Under the pieces are notes generated by a model. The model was not told the DNA's origin. It did not search any database and worked only from the letters and a program-made list of their open reading frames with translations. Below, piece after piece: positions 1 to 10,000 of a stretch of 21,597 bases of DNA; the first letter of the stretch is position 1, and every line of letters begins with the position of its first letter. Origin of the DNA: Collodictyon triciliatum (Eukaryota > CRuMs). A program made the position numbers and the translations under genes. The stretch is from positions 1 to 21,597 of the forward strand of contig JBHJMP010001182.1 in NCBI GenBank assembly GCA_043381765.1. The letters run 5' to 3'.

Positions 1-198
1 AGAGAAAAAAAGAGAGAGAAAAAAAGAGAGAGAAAAAAAGAGAGAGAAAAAAAGAGAGAGAAAAAAAGAGAGAGAAAAAAGAGAGAGAAAAAAGAGAGAA
101 AAAAAGAGAGAAAAAAAGAGAGAAAAAAAAGAGAAAAAAGAGAAAAAAGAGAAAAAAGAGAAAAAGAGAAAAAAAAAGGGAAAAAGAAAAAGAGAAGC
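1..198. repeat. GA-rich polypurine satellite upstream of the STAND gene
   Basis: The stretch is made of runs of 5-9 A alternating with GAGA or GAGAGAG blocks, almost purely purine on the + strand. The unit drifts from a longer form (A-run plus GAGAGAG) at the left to shorter A-run plus GAG forms at the right. It starts at the window edge, so its full length is unknown. It ends about 150 nt before the start codon of the STAND gene and may lie in or next to that gene's promoter. Confidence 0.95.
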
Positions 199-349
199 CC
201 ACTTAGAATACCCCTCTTATGCTCGCAACCAGCTGCTCCTTCACTTTACAAGATTCCCCTCTCGAAAGACAGCGACAGCCACATAAAAGACACCAGACTA
301 ACAAGCAGGACACCGTGCCTCCCCTCCTCAACAGCCACGCCCCGACAAG

Positions 350-3300
350 ATGCGGCCGCTCCCCGAATCACAAGCATACGAGTTCCCGGACGCCACCGAT
401 CAGTACACGGTCCGCTTTCACGTGTCGAGTTCTCCAACGAGGCGCATCGAACGGGTCACCGTGATCGACGCTTTTGGCGCTTCCCATCCCGCCACCGTGT
501 GCTTCCCACCCGGCCACTCGTCTCCACCACAACTCGCTTTGTTTTCTCCGCTCGCAGGCCTTCCGGACAAGTCACGTCGCACTCGCAGCCACAATCACTC
601 TCACTCTCACTCTCACTCTCACGGCCGCCCTCACAGCTTCGGCAGAGACTTTCGCCTGCATGTCTGTCCCTCGCCCGACTTCGTTGTCTCGTGGGTGCCC
701 TCTCTCGACGGAGGCGGTCAATGCTGTGGCAAAATGCCCGCTGAGGAGCCCCGACCACAATCTAGTGGAAATCAATCCCAATCCCAAACACAGTCTCAGT
801 CTCAATCTCTAACGCAACCTCAAACGCAATCACAGTCACAGTCACAGTCACAGTCACAAATACAATCTCCCAATCATATCGAACTGCGTGTTTCTGGCTC
901 TTACGAAAATGCTGCTCACGAATCACAGCCAGTAGCAGAGCCAAACCCAAAGCCGGAAGAGCCCCTATCGACTCCACAGCAAACTCGTGAGCCTAATATG
1001 CACTCATCTGCCGAGACCTCCGGAAAGGAAATCCCGACTCCTGCACCCGTACTTGAATCAGCACCAGCACCAGCACCCGCGCCCGTCAGTCCAAGAATCA
1101 CTGTCCAACCAAAGCTCGAGCGGATCCGCGAGTCCTTCATCGATGCAAAATCAGTCCACGACCGCGCAGAAAAATACATCCCACTCTTTGGTCGTTCCTA
1201 CCCCAAAAGTGCACAGTACTTTGATGCACAGAGCCGTGTGTGGGAGTTTTTCGAGCAAAAGAAACAGTCCGTTCTTCTCATTCTTGGAGAAACCGGGGCT
1301 GGGAAGACATCCTTTGCCTATTTCTTGGCAAGACTCTTGTGGAAAGGATGGTCATCGATGGAAGATTCAATCCCACTCTTCATCCCTCTCCTGGGCACTA
1401 CTCGACCCTACCAAGACTTAATTCAGGAAGTGTTGGAATCTGCCACAAAGAATGGAATTACGTTGGACAGAGATGCATCCAGCTCTGAACATGACGCTCG
1501 CTTCACCCCAGAAGAAATCGAGTACCTGAGAGCAAACCACCGCTTCACATTTATTTTCGATGATTATGACGAGCTTGATGTGAAGTTGAATTTGCATGAG
1601 AGGAATCATTTATCTCAATGGAATTCACAATCCATTATTTTCTGCAACTCAAACTTCGCCTCTCAAAATGCCGATTATCTTTCATACTTTTGTCCACATG
1701 ACTCGGGTTGTCCACAATTCCATTCGATTCAAGAGTTCTCGATAGCCCCTCTCACACCAACACAAATTGAGATGTTTATAGACAAACATATTGCAACCAC
1801 GCCAAATATTGAATGGAACGACCCCAAAATATTCCTGACATACATCAACCAGATAGCCGGACTAGATGCGCTTACCCACTCGCCACTCTTTTTGCACATC
1901 ATCTTGACAACTCTCCCATCGTTCGTATCTCGCTCCTTGGCTGATTCCTGGAGAACATTTGTTACCATGTCAAAGTTCGACCTGATTGCAGGATATGCAC
2001 AGTATTTGATTGAATCACACGCAAATCATATCGCAGCTTCTCTAGACCCATCCGACAGTGAACTTGCATCCGTTCGTTGGGAAGAAGAAATCCTTGAATT
2101 CTATCAGGCCCTTGCCTATCGCCTGACTGCCAAATCATCATCATCCGTCTTTTACAAGCCTGAAAATCGCAACATCTATGACGACAGCAACGAATGGGAA
2201 AGCTTCTTCAATGCTCAAAATATCAAATTGTGGTGGATTCGAAAGTCATGCATCATGCAATCCCTTTCTAAGTACCATTTCACCTTTTCTCACTCGATTT
2301 TGCAAAAGTACTTTGCGTCAATAGTAGAGACACAACGCATTTTGGGTCGTGACCTATCTGCACTCTTTCAAAAGTACTATCAGAAGGACTTGACATCATC
2401 AGCCATCTCGAATCCATTTTCTGCTGTTCTGCAGCCAAACAACACTCTACTATCCACGATTCTATTTCCACACCAAAGCGATTTTCTTTTCATGATGGCC
2501 AATCAGATTGCAAACAACGAAACGCTAAAGTCCCATTTGTGGAAGATTGTTGAAGCCACCAGCAAAGATAATTCCGAGTCAGCATGTCTCCAGGCATCTC
2601 ATTGTGCGACTATTCTCAACTACGCAGGAGAGAGTCTGAGCAGTATGGACCTTCAGGGAGTTTCCATTCCAAATGCTGACCTATCCTATGCATTTCTCGA
2701 CTCTACCGATTTCAGCAGGTCAGACTTATCAGGTGTTAACTTTACCAAGGCATTTATGAAAAATTGCAATCTTTCAAAAGCGATTATCTCTGGGACGAAT
2801 TTTGGCCAGACCCCCATCCTACAGCACGAGGACTCAATCTCTTGCGTACTTGCCATGCAGGAGCTTGACACAATTGTATTAGTTGGCGGACCATCATTTT
2901 CTGTGTGGGAGACCGTCAGCTTCACATCCAGGAAAACGATCCGACTTCCCAACGGCCAGCTTGCGTCGACTGGTTGCGTGGTGGCGTCATCTCCACCCTC
3001 TATCGCTGTCGGTACAGAGACAGGCTCCATTCTGATTTACAACTTCCCAGCGTGCCAAGTTACTCGCAAATTTGACACACAGGACAGCGCTATTCGATCG
3101 CTTGTCTCGGGCAAATTCATGGGAAATACATCACTGCTCATCTCAGCCAGCGCCGACTCAACCATCCGACTATGGAACACCCAAACATTCGAGGCGTTAC
3201 AAGAGTTTAGCCATGGTGCTAACATTCTCTACCAAACTATTGCTTTCAAGCACCCTCAGGGAAGGTCTTATCTGGTGTCTTCGATATCGGATAAAACCAT

Positions 3301-5983
3301 CCAAATCCGTGACTTTTCCAATCTGAAATCTCCTATCCCTATCTCCTTGAATGTCGAGGTTACTTCCCTTGCTGTGGCAACAAACTCACAAAAATTGCCC
3401 ATGTTGATTACTGGGAGTTTAGACGGAAACCTCGTCATCTACAACACAACGACATGGCAGATTTGGAAGCGCATCGAGTGTTGCGATTCCCCAATCACGG
3501 CCATCACTGAAATAAAGGACATGGGCGCGACAGCCTGGTTTGCTGTTGGAACCTCCTGCAACAAAGTGAGAGTGTACAGCATCGAAAACGGTGATTTTAT
3601 TACGGAATTCAGAGGGCATGTCAACCGCATCCAATCACTCGTGACCATGAGTCTCTCGCGCGAAACTCAGCTGATATCAGGAAGTCGTGACTCCACTGCC
3701 CAAATCTCATCGCTCCGTGCGCATCAACGACCCATCATCTCCTCTAACCAGAGCAATTCTACGCTGGGCATTGGTAGCTTCGAATATTCTGGTATCACAT
3801 ACATAGTCTTTTCTGATGCAAAAGAGAACTCCGTTCATGTTTGGGATGCCCGCAATACCCAAGAGCTAAGACGCTATGTCGGACACACGTCTGGAGCTGA
3901 AACAGTTGTTGTTGTGGAGTCTCCCAGTGGCGACCCATGGATTCTGACTTCCTCAAGCAAGGACGGTTCAACACGTCTCTGGACATGTCAGGACGCCAAT
4001 GAGCTCTGGATAAATCGGCAATACGGATTTGTTCTCTCTGCGTGCCCTGTAAAAGGCCCCAAGCGCGAAGACTTTATCGCACTCGGCTTGGAGGATTCCA
4101 CCATTCGCATCGTAGACATTCAAACTGGCATAGAAAGACTTGCTCTACGTGGCCACGACGGACCTGTGCGCTCATTGACGCCTCTGATAGGAATTTACCG
4201 AGAAGCCCTTGTTTTATCAGGCTCTGACGACGGAAGAATCGGGATGTGGGACCTGAGCTCGGGTAACCTTGTCCGAATGTTTGCTGGGCATTCGCGTGAA
4301 ATCACATCGGTCATATTTGAGCATCGACGTTCCGGAGACTCTCTGCTATTGTCAACATCCAAGGACAACACAATTCGCGCATGGGATGTTTCCACCGGCT
4401 CTTGGCTATACAGTATGGACGTGGAGGGCGACCCCATCATGAATGCTCGCCTTGTGCAGACGGAGATGGGCTCCTGCTTCCTGTTGTCAACAAATGGCAG
4501 CGGAACAGTTTCGGTGTGGGACTTGGGGGCACGAATGGTTGTCATGGAAGTGGAGACGTTTGTCAGGGAGGTGCACAGCATTTCTGTTGCTCCCAACAAC
4601 AGGACGTTCTTCACTGCAAGCCGCGAGGAAGGGATTCGCGCTTATGAGATATTCGAGACAGAAAGTGACATTCAAGTGGTTTTCAAATGGTCCAGTCTCC
4701 ACGCACTGGTGGTGAATGGGCTCAACACATCTGAAATCCGAGGACTGACACCTACACAAGCCAGGCTTCTTTCTGGCGCAACTATGACGCAAGCCAATCA
4801 TCTTGTTTTGGACACAGAAGAGACACACAAGATTCGGGCAGCAGCAGAGGCAGGAGATGTCTCGGCCCAGTTTAAGCTGGCAACAATATATCACGAAGGC
4901 GTCTTGACCAAGAAAGATATGCGGAGAGCGATACTGTGGTACCGCCGCGCAGCAAGCAAAGGACACGCTGGAGCTCAGGCAAACTTGGGCGGCTGCTACC
5001 AGTCAGGAGACGGCGTCGACCAGGATTATGCAGAGGCGATTCGATGGTACACAAAAGCAGCGCAGCAGGGCGATACCGACGCCCAGGTGAACTTGGCGAA
5101 CCTGTACATGGCTGGCGAGTTTATCTCACGAGACGCCGCAAAAGCAATCGAGCTTTACACAGCCGCAGCAAACCAAGGTGACCCCGAAGCACAAACCGTC
5201 CTCGGGAGGCTGCTGATTCAGGGTGTGGAAATGGAGGCAGACACAGAAAAGGGCATCCAGTGGCTGGAGGCGGCCGCAGCGCAAGGGTCTGCAAACGCGC
5301 TCCTGGAATTGGGAGACTTCTTCTCGCAGACAGGCAGCGCAGACGACGAAGCCAAGGCCGTGGTTTACTACCACCAAGCAGCCGGGCTCGATGACCCGCG
5401 CGGTCAATACCGGTATGCGATGTGTCTGCTGACCGGAGCGAGTGTTGGACAGGACGAGGCAGAGGCGATTCGCCTGATGCAGTTGGCGGCCGAGGCGGGC
5501 CTTGCCGATGCGCAAGTGAATCTTGGCGTGTGCTTCGAGAGCGGGAACGGCGTTGTGCAGGACTACACGGAGGCTGCAAAGTGGTACGCAAAGGCCGCAG
5601 AGCACGGCGACAATGACGCCCGAATCAACCTTGCAAACTGCTACCGCCACGGGCTCGGGCTGGAGAAGAACGAGGAGGAGGCTGCCCGTCTCTACCAGTC
5701 TGCGCACGATGACGGTGATGTGGAGGGTCTCTTCCAGTACGCCCTTTGCCTGCTTGGCGGCGTTGGCGTTGAGGCGGACCCGGCGCGGGCTGCACAGCTG
5801 CTCGAACGCGGAGTCGCCAAGGAGCACATCGGATGCTTGGTTGCCGCGAGTCTGCTGCATTCGCGCGGTCTCGGAGTTGCACAGGACGCTGAGAAGGCGG
5901 CTCGGCTGATGGACACGGCTGGCCGGCTTGGGGAAGAGGACGCCCAGGCGATTCTCGCCCAGCTCAAGGAGTCGGGGCTGTAG
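350..5983 (+). CDS. NLR-like STAND protein: NACHT NTPase + pentapeptide + WD40 + Sel1 repeats
   Basis: Single exon, 1877 aa. ATG 350 is the first in-frame Met after an in-frame TAA at 299-301 and has A at -3. Order seen: residues 1-125, unrecognised, with a His-Ser run near 83-92; 126-260, Gln/Ser-rich then Pro/Ala-rich linker; P-loop GETGAGKT at 313-320; Walker B FIFDDYDELD at 401-410; mostly helical region to about 760; pentapeptide-type A(D/N)LS/DF repeats at about 763-820; about 14 WD40 blades at 826-1443, several ending in typical SxSxDxTIRxW strands, enough for two seven-bladed propellers; about ten Sel1 repeats of 36 residues at 1494-1877, with AAxxGxxxAQxxLxxxY and WYxKAA signatures. 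Known for the family: STAND NTPases are switch proteins that oligomerise when repeat sensors bind a trigger. Inferred: an intracellular sensor or scaffold in innate-immune-like, self/non-self or stress signalling. The trigger and output are unknown. No signal peptide or membrane segment was seen. Confidence 0.9.
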   Translation: MRPLPESQAYEFPDATDQYTVRFHVSSSPTRRIERVTVIDAFGASHPATVCFPPGHSSPPQLALFSPLAGLPDKSRRTRSHNHSHSHSHSHGRPHSFGRDFRLHVCPSPDFVVSWVPSLDGGGQCCGKMPAEEPRPQSSGNQSQSQTQSQSQSLTQPQTQSQSQSQSQSQIQSPNHIELRVSGSYENAAHESQPVAEPNPKPEEPLSTPQQTREPNMHSSAETSGKEIPTPAPVLESAPAPAPAPVSPRITVQPKLERIRESFIDAKSVHDRAEKYIPLFGRSYPKSAQYFDAQSRVWEFFEQKKQSVLLILGETGAGKTSFAYFLARLLWKGWSSMEDSIPLFIPLLGTTRPYQDLIQEVLESATKNGITLDRDASSSEHDARFTPEEIEYLRANHRFTFIFDDYDELDVKLNLHERNHLSQWNSQSIIFCNSNFASQNADYLSYFCPHDSGCPQFHSIQEFSIAPLTPTQIEMFIDKHIATTPNIEWNDPKIFLTYINQIAGLDALTHSPLFLHIILTTLPSFVSRSLADSWRTFVTMSKFDLIAGYAQYLIESHANHIAASLDPSDSELASVRWEEEILEFYQALAYRLTAKSSSSVFYKPENRNIYDDSNEWESFFNAQNIKLWWIRKSCIMQSLSKYHFTFSHSILQKYFASIVETQRILGRDLSALFQKYYQKDLTSSAISNPFSAVLQPNNTLLSTILFPHQSDFLFMMANQIANNETLKSHLWKIVEATSKDNSESACLQASHCATILNYAGESLSSMDLQGVSIPNADLSYAFLDSTDFSRSDLSGVNFTKAFMKNCNLSKAIISGTNFGQTPILQHEDSISCVLAMQELDTIVLVGGPSFSVWETVSFTSRKTIRLPNGQLASTGCVVASSPPSIAVGTETGSILIYNFPACQVTRKFDTQDSAIRSLVSGKFMGNTSLLISASADSTIRLWNTQTFEALQEFSHGANILYQTIAFKHPQGRSYLVSSISDKTIQIRDFSNLKSPIPISLNVEVTSLAVATNSQKLPMLITGSLDGNLVIYNTTTWQIWKRIECCDSPITAITEIKDMGATAWFAVGTSCNKVRVYSIENGDFITEFRGHVNRIQSLVTMSLSRETQLISGSRDSTAQISSLRAHQRPIISSNQSNSTLGIGSFEYSGITYIVFSDAKENSVHVWDARNTQELRRYVGHTSGAETVVVVESPSGDPWILTSSSKDGSTRLWTCQDANELWINRQYGFVLSACPVKGPKREDFIALGLEDSTIRIVDIQTGIERLALRGHDGPVRSLTPLIGIYREALVLSGSDDGRIGMWDLSSGNLVRMFAGHSREITSVIFEHRRSGDSLLLSTSKDNTIRAWDVSTGSWLYSMDVEGDPIMNARLVQTEMGSCFLLSTNGSGTVSVWDLGARMVVMEVETFVREVHSISVAPNNRTFFTASREEGIRAYEIFETESDIQVVFKWSSLHALVVNGLNTSEIRGLTPTQARLLSGATMTQANHLVLDTEETHKIRAAAEAGDVSAQFKLATIYHEGVLTKKDMRRAILWYRRAASKGHAGAQANLGGCYQSGDGVDQDYAEAIRWYTKAAQQGDTDAQVNLANLYMAGEFISRDAAKAIELYTAAANQGDPEAQTVLGRLLIQGVEMEADTEKGIQWLEAAAAQGSANALLELGDFFSQTGSADDEAKAVVYYHQAAGLDDPRGQYRYAMCLLTGASVGQDEAEAIRLMQLAAEAGLADAQVNLGVCFESGNGVVQDYTEAAKWYAKAAEHGDNDARINLANCYRHGLGLEKNEEEAARLYQSAHDDGDVEGLFQYALCLLGGVGVEADPARAAQLLERGVAKEHIGCLVAASLLHSRGLGVAQDAEKAARLMDTAGRLGEEDAQAILAQLKESGL
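775..873 (+). repeat. Imperfect hexamer repeat coding for a Gln/Ser-rich linker
   Basis: Repeated CARTCN-type hexamers encode alternating Gln-Ser (with some Thr-Gln) inside the STAND gene, joining the unknown N-terminal region to the NTPase. A second short coding repeat (TCTCAC units, about 597-623) encodes His-Ser, and a third (about 1060-1086) encodes Ala-Pro. These are low-complexity coding microsatellites and probably disordered in the protein. Confidence 0.85.
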
Positions 5984-6345
5984 GGTCTCGTCCGGGCACA
6001 TTTTTCTTTTCTATTTCCCTCTCCTTCAACTCGCCCTTTTCCTTTCCGTTTCTTTTCTTTCAATCGCATTCCATTATTTTCACTTCCAAAACGAAGAAAA
6101 AAAAAGGGAAAAAGCACCCCAAGAAAGGTTGAAGCCTGCCCTGCAGCACACACACTCGTCAGAGCCCCGCAGAATGGCCCTCTCAGCAACAACGGCGCCT
6201 CGGGCGCCAAAAACAAAGCACATGACAGAATAAATGGATGGAAGAAAAGCGACGATGCACGGTTTATGCGGCTCTCTGATAGTAGAGGGAAAGATAGAGG
6301 AGGAGATATCCGGACGAAGCACCCGACGTGCGATGTGTTTTGGCG
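5984..6345 (+). other. 3' untranslated region of the STAND gene
   Basis: The stretch after the TAG stop is C/T-rich, with no supported ORF. AATAAA at 6229-6234, about 246 nt after the stop, is a plausible polyadenylation signal. The exact cleavage site cannot be read from the sequence. Confidence 0.5.
6229..6234 (+). terminator. Candidate polyadenylation signal AATAAA
   Basis: Canonical hexamer on the coding strand downstream of the STAND gene stop codon. This assumes the organism uses AATAAA, which is not shown here. Confidence 0.4.
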
Positions 6346-6349
6346 GCCT

Positions 6350-6397
6350 GTGTTTGTTTGTTTGTTTGTTTGTTTGTTTGTTTGTTTGTTTGTTTGT
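6350..6397. repeat. (TTTG)n tetranucleotide microsatellite
   Basis: About eleven perfect TTTG units. It lies between the convergent STAND and API5 genes and is read through by several spurious ORFs in different frames. Confidence 0.97.
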
Positions 6398-6908
6398 GGC
6401 AAAATCGTTTCCTGTGGGAGTGGGAAGCACTCAGCAAGCCGACCGAAGCAGGCGCGACTCGGCGGTGGGCGCGCCCGTCTCAAAGAATCCAGACTATCGG
6501 CGTCCCGGGGGAACATATGCGCCGCGCGGTCGCTTGCTCTCTTTGTCTATATGCCGCAGAGTTCTGTCAGATTACGAGGCGTGATGCCAAAGGATCCAGT
6601 CAAAACAAAGCACAAACCTTTCTGGGAGTCAGTGCTCACGACAGCCCGTTTCATAATCGCAGTGCCGCTGCTGTTTGTCAGAAGGGCAAAAAGGCAGTCA
6701 GCTAGCCACATAGCCACATCTTACGTAGTTTATCTTAAACAAGGAGGAACGGATTGTATAATGCAAAGAAGTCGCAAGCATATATCCGAATGTCCTCGTA
6801 GGCAAATATGAGCTCGGGAATAGTCAAGATTGCTCTGGTCACATAAGCGTGCCCAGCAAGAACAATCACCCCTCGCGAAAAGGCCGCTCGACATTGAGTT
6901 TTGAGCGG
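6398..6908. other. Intergenic region without a supported gene
   Basis: Mixed-composition sequence between the STAND 3' end and the API5 3' region. ORFs here are short, overlap the microsatellites and show no family motif. A terminal API5 exon on the minus strand (about 6730-6880) is possible if the strong donor at 7047 is used, but I see no homology to support it. Confidence 0.5.
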
Positions 6909-7018
6909 AAAAAAGAAAAAGAAAAAGAAAAAGAAAAAGAAAAAGAAAAAGAAAAAGAAAAAGAAAAAGAAAAAGAAAAAGAAAAAGAAAAAGAAAGAAA
7001 GAAAGAAAGAAAGAAAGA
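6909..7018. repeat. (GAAAAA)n then (GAAA)n microsatellite
   Basis: A perfect hexamer array shortens to a GAAA tetramer array at its right end. It lies just beyond the API5 stop codon. On the API5 coding strand it is a T/C tract, like those in the API5 introns, so it may sit in a last intron or in the 3' UTR. Confidence 0.97.
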
Positions 7019-7043
7019 GAAGAGACGACGGCGTTGACAGTAC

Positions 7044-10000
7044 TCACGTGCTTGCTGGTTGCGGAGCCAAAGCTTTCTGAAATGTCTTTGACACGAATGG
7101 ATTGCTCGTGATTGCCTTGGCTGCGCTTGCTTCTGGAGTAGACTTTGCAGAAGACTCTGGGGTAGTCTTTGTCACAATCTTGACCGATTCGCCCGTAGAT
7201 GTCTTGAAGTGAGTTGTTTCTGTTTGGGGCGAAGTCTTGGCCTTCCAGGAAAACGAAATGGGGTTGGTTTTCTCCAAGGATTGAGGTGTGTTGTGAAGCA
7301 GGAGCTATGCATATATTATTACTCGTTTAAATTATTAGTTCTTTATCTTTTTGAAGAATAGAGCGTCTTTAAGTTCGTTGCAGATAAAAAAAAAACAAAA
7401 AACAAACAGTAATAGCAGCTTTGAACGAGTTAGAAAGAAAGGAGAAAGTAGTGGCATTATTTTGAAAATCGACTCACTTTGACCAATATTGTGATGTTTT
7501 GAAGAGATACCAAAGTTGTGTTTAAAGCCTAGTGGGCATACAACGAGAAAGCAGACAAAAAAAAACTGTTCATTAATATCTGCTGAAATGGCTATTTTGA
7601 GCGGAAAAAAAAAACCTGAATAATTCGCACACAACGATTATTTTTTTTTTCTAACGGAAACGAAAAAGTGGTATATCCTGCGAAATGAATGCTTACATCT
7701 CGCTTTTGCAAATCTTCGGGCTTCTCGCGAGGAATTTTCTGGAGGGCCCCTTTGCATTGGTCGATAAATATTTTTACTCTACTGTCCAGGTATCGCAGCC
7801 TACGTCGTAGATTGATGTATTTTAGCAAGTAAAGAGAAGTAACAAGTTGGTCTGAAGCAAGTAGTGCAACAAAAGAAAAAAGAAAAAAGAAAAAAGAAAA
7901 AAGAAAAAAGAAAAAAGAAAAAAGAAAAAAGAAAAAAGAAAAAAGAAAAAAGAAAAAAAGGGCCAACCTGGCGTGGAATGTCTTCAGTTTCTCTGCTGAT
8001 TCCGCTTTTTCTCCTTCTGTATAGACCGTGCCCACAGTAAGGTACCCGCAAAGGGCATTCAAGCGTACAGAATTCTGGAGTGCAATCCAAAAGGCACAAG
8101 AATATAGATAAGCGATAAGCTACGTAGCAAATACAGGGGTAATGCATTCTGGTAAGTAAATGGCAACCTTGGATGCAAGAACAACGAAGGTATAAATTAA
8201 ACATTCGAGAAAAGAGAACTCGATTTTGGGCAAATCAGATTGTGCTGACGAAGTAGGCGGAATCTCGGGCACATATATCTGGAGAAGAAAGTCCTCATAA
8301 TTTTTTTTCCTTCTAGGCTGATATTTTTGTACAATAAAAACAACGCATTATGACTGTGTTGAATTTTTGTTTTGTTTTACCATCATAATTTCATAGAGGC
8401 TCGGTACGAATCCTCTTGCAGTAATATTGCTTGCGTGCACGGCAGTTTCAGCGATGGCCTTCAGTAGCGCGATTTTTCGTGCTTCACTCAACTATTTTTA
8501 AGTAAGGGAGAAGTTAATGGGATGGTCTCGTTCTAGGCATGCCTTCTTTTCTAGCATTTTTATAGTTGAAAAAAAAAAAAAAAAGGAGAGACCTCAGAGA
8601 AAATAGGGAATATGCTCTTCTGGATGTAATTGAAGAATACAACCGGTTCTGCACCAGTCTTTGTAATGATATACAGTTAGTCATGTATTCTGTAACGTTT
8701 GCACCTGTGCTTACTGTTAAAAGGGCTTATCATCCAAAAAAGAAGCGTTTTTTTTTTTGGAGCATGAATAGTAGTCACTTTGTAAAGAGGCAGCGAAAAA
8801 TTCATCAGGTACGTCAGAATATGAACAGGGTCTCCATCTCTCTCAGGCTAACAGTTTTTTTTTTTTTTTAATAAATGAATTATTTAGGAGGGAGATAATT
8901 ACAGATTCGACCTGGTTGGAAAATCCACGAAAAATATGGATCATGCAATTTCACACTGGTATTATCAAATGCATACCGTTAAATCGGAGTCAGCATCAAG
9001 TTGGATGGAAATAATCTGGAGCAAGTCCTACATCATTTCCAAAACAAAGAAACAAAGAAACAAAGGAACAAAGGAACAAAGGAACAAAGGAACAAAGGAA
9101 CAAAGGAACAAAGGAACAAAGGAACAAAGGAACAAACAAACAAACAAAGAAACAAAGAAACAAGGAATTTTACAGGTGTCTACTAACAAAAAATTTTTTT
9201 ATCATGTTCATCATTTCGCACAAACCAGCATTCAAATTGTTGTATGCAATAATGTCGATATACCTTTCCAGAGGACGGAGACGACAGAACTTTGAGTCTC
9301 TTCAGCAACTGAAAGAACTTTTTGAATTCATCTTCAGAGACATCTTCCATAACCTAGGGCATCAACAAGCACATTATGTCTGAGGTACAGCCAACATATA
9401 TGCTTTCCCTTTAGTTATTGAACTCGCTTTACCTTCTTGATTTGTTCAATCAGATGGTTTTCAATTTCGGGATAAGGATTCAGATGGGTTGCAGCGATGG
9501 CACCAATCTTTCACAACGGAAATTTCAATAGAAAAAAGTGTTAAATATAAGATTAGATTTAAATCTGTAATTGACATTTGACCATCAATAGTATAATGAA
9601 AGCTGGATACAAAATATACACAGGTGTAGCATAATAAGATCAGGGGGTTCCAAGAACGGGAAAAAAAAAACGAAAGAAAATAACGAGGACAAAGAGGGAT
9701 TATTTTACAATCTAAAACCTTGTCCACAACGAAGTTGACGAGACAAGTCCTCATCTCCTCATCAGCAGGCTCCACGATTCTTTGAAAGATGCCAGTGAGG
9801 GTTGACTTAGCATCCAACGTAATAAGAGACACGACCGTGTGGCGAATCGCATCAAGTTCCAGAAGATGAGCTAAAAAAAATGATGGATGCATTATTGCTG
9901 TATCGATAAAATAAAATAAAATTACACAGCATTTTGGAAAACACTGTCCCAGGGTTCATAAAATGTATCGCGAAGTGCTTGGTGTATATATATATGGATA

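Noticed and set aside
6730-7047. Minus-strand ORF rich in Phe/Leu across the GAAAAA repeat, and its Lys/Glu-rich + strand counterpart
   Set aside because: Produced by the microsatellite, which stays open in all frames; no homology signal.
9041-9164. Possible CRISPR-like array
   Set aside because: Perfect short tandem units without spacers: a microsatellite in an intron of a eukaryotic gene.
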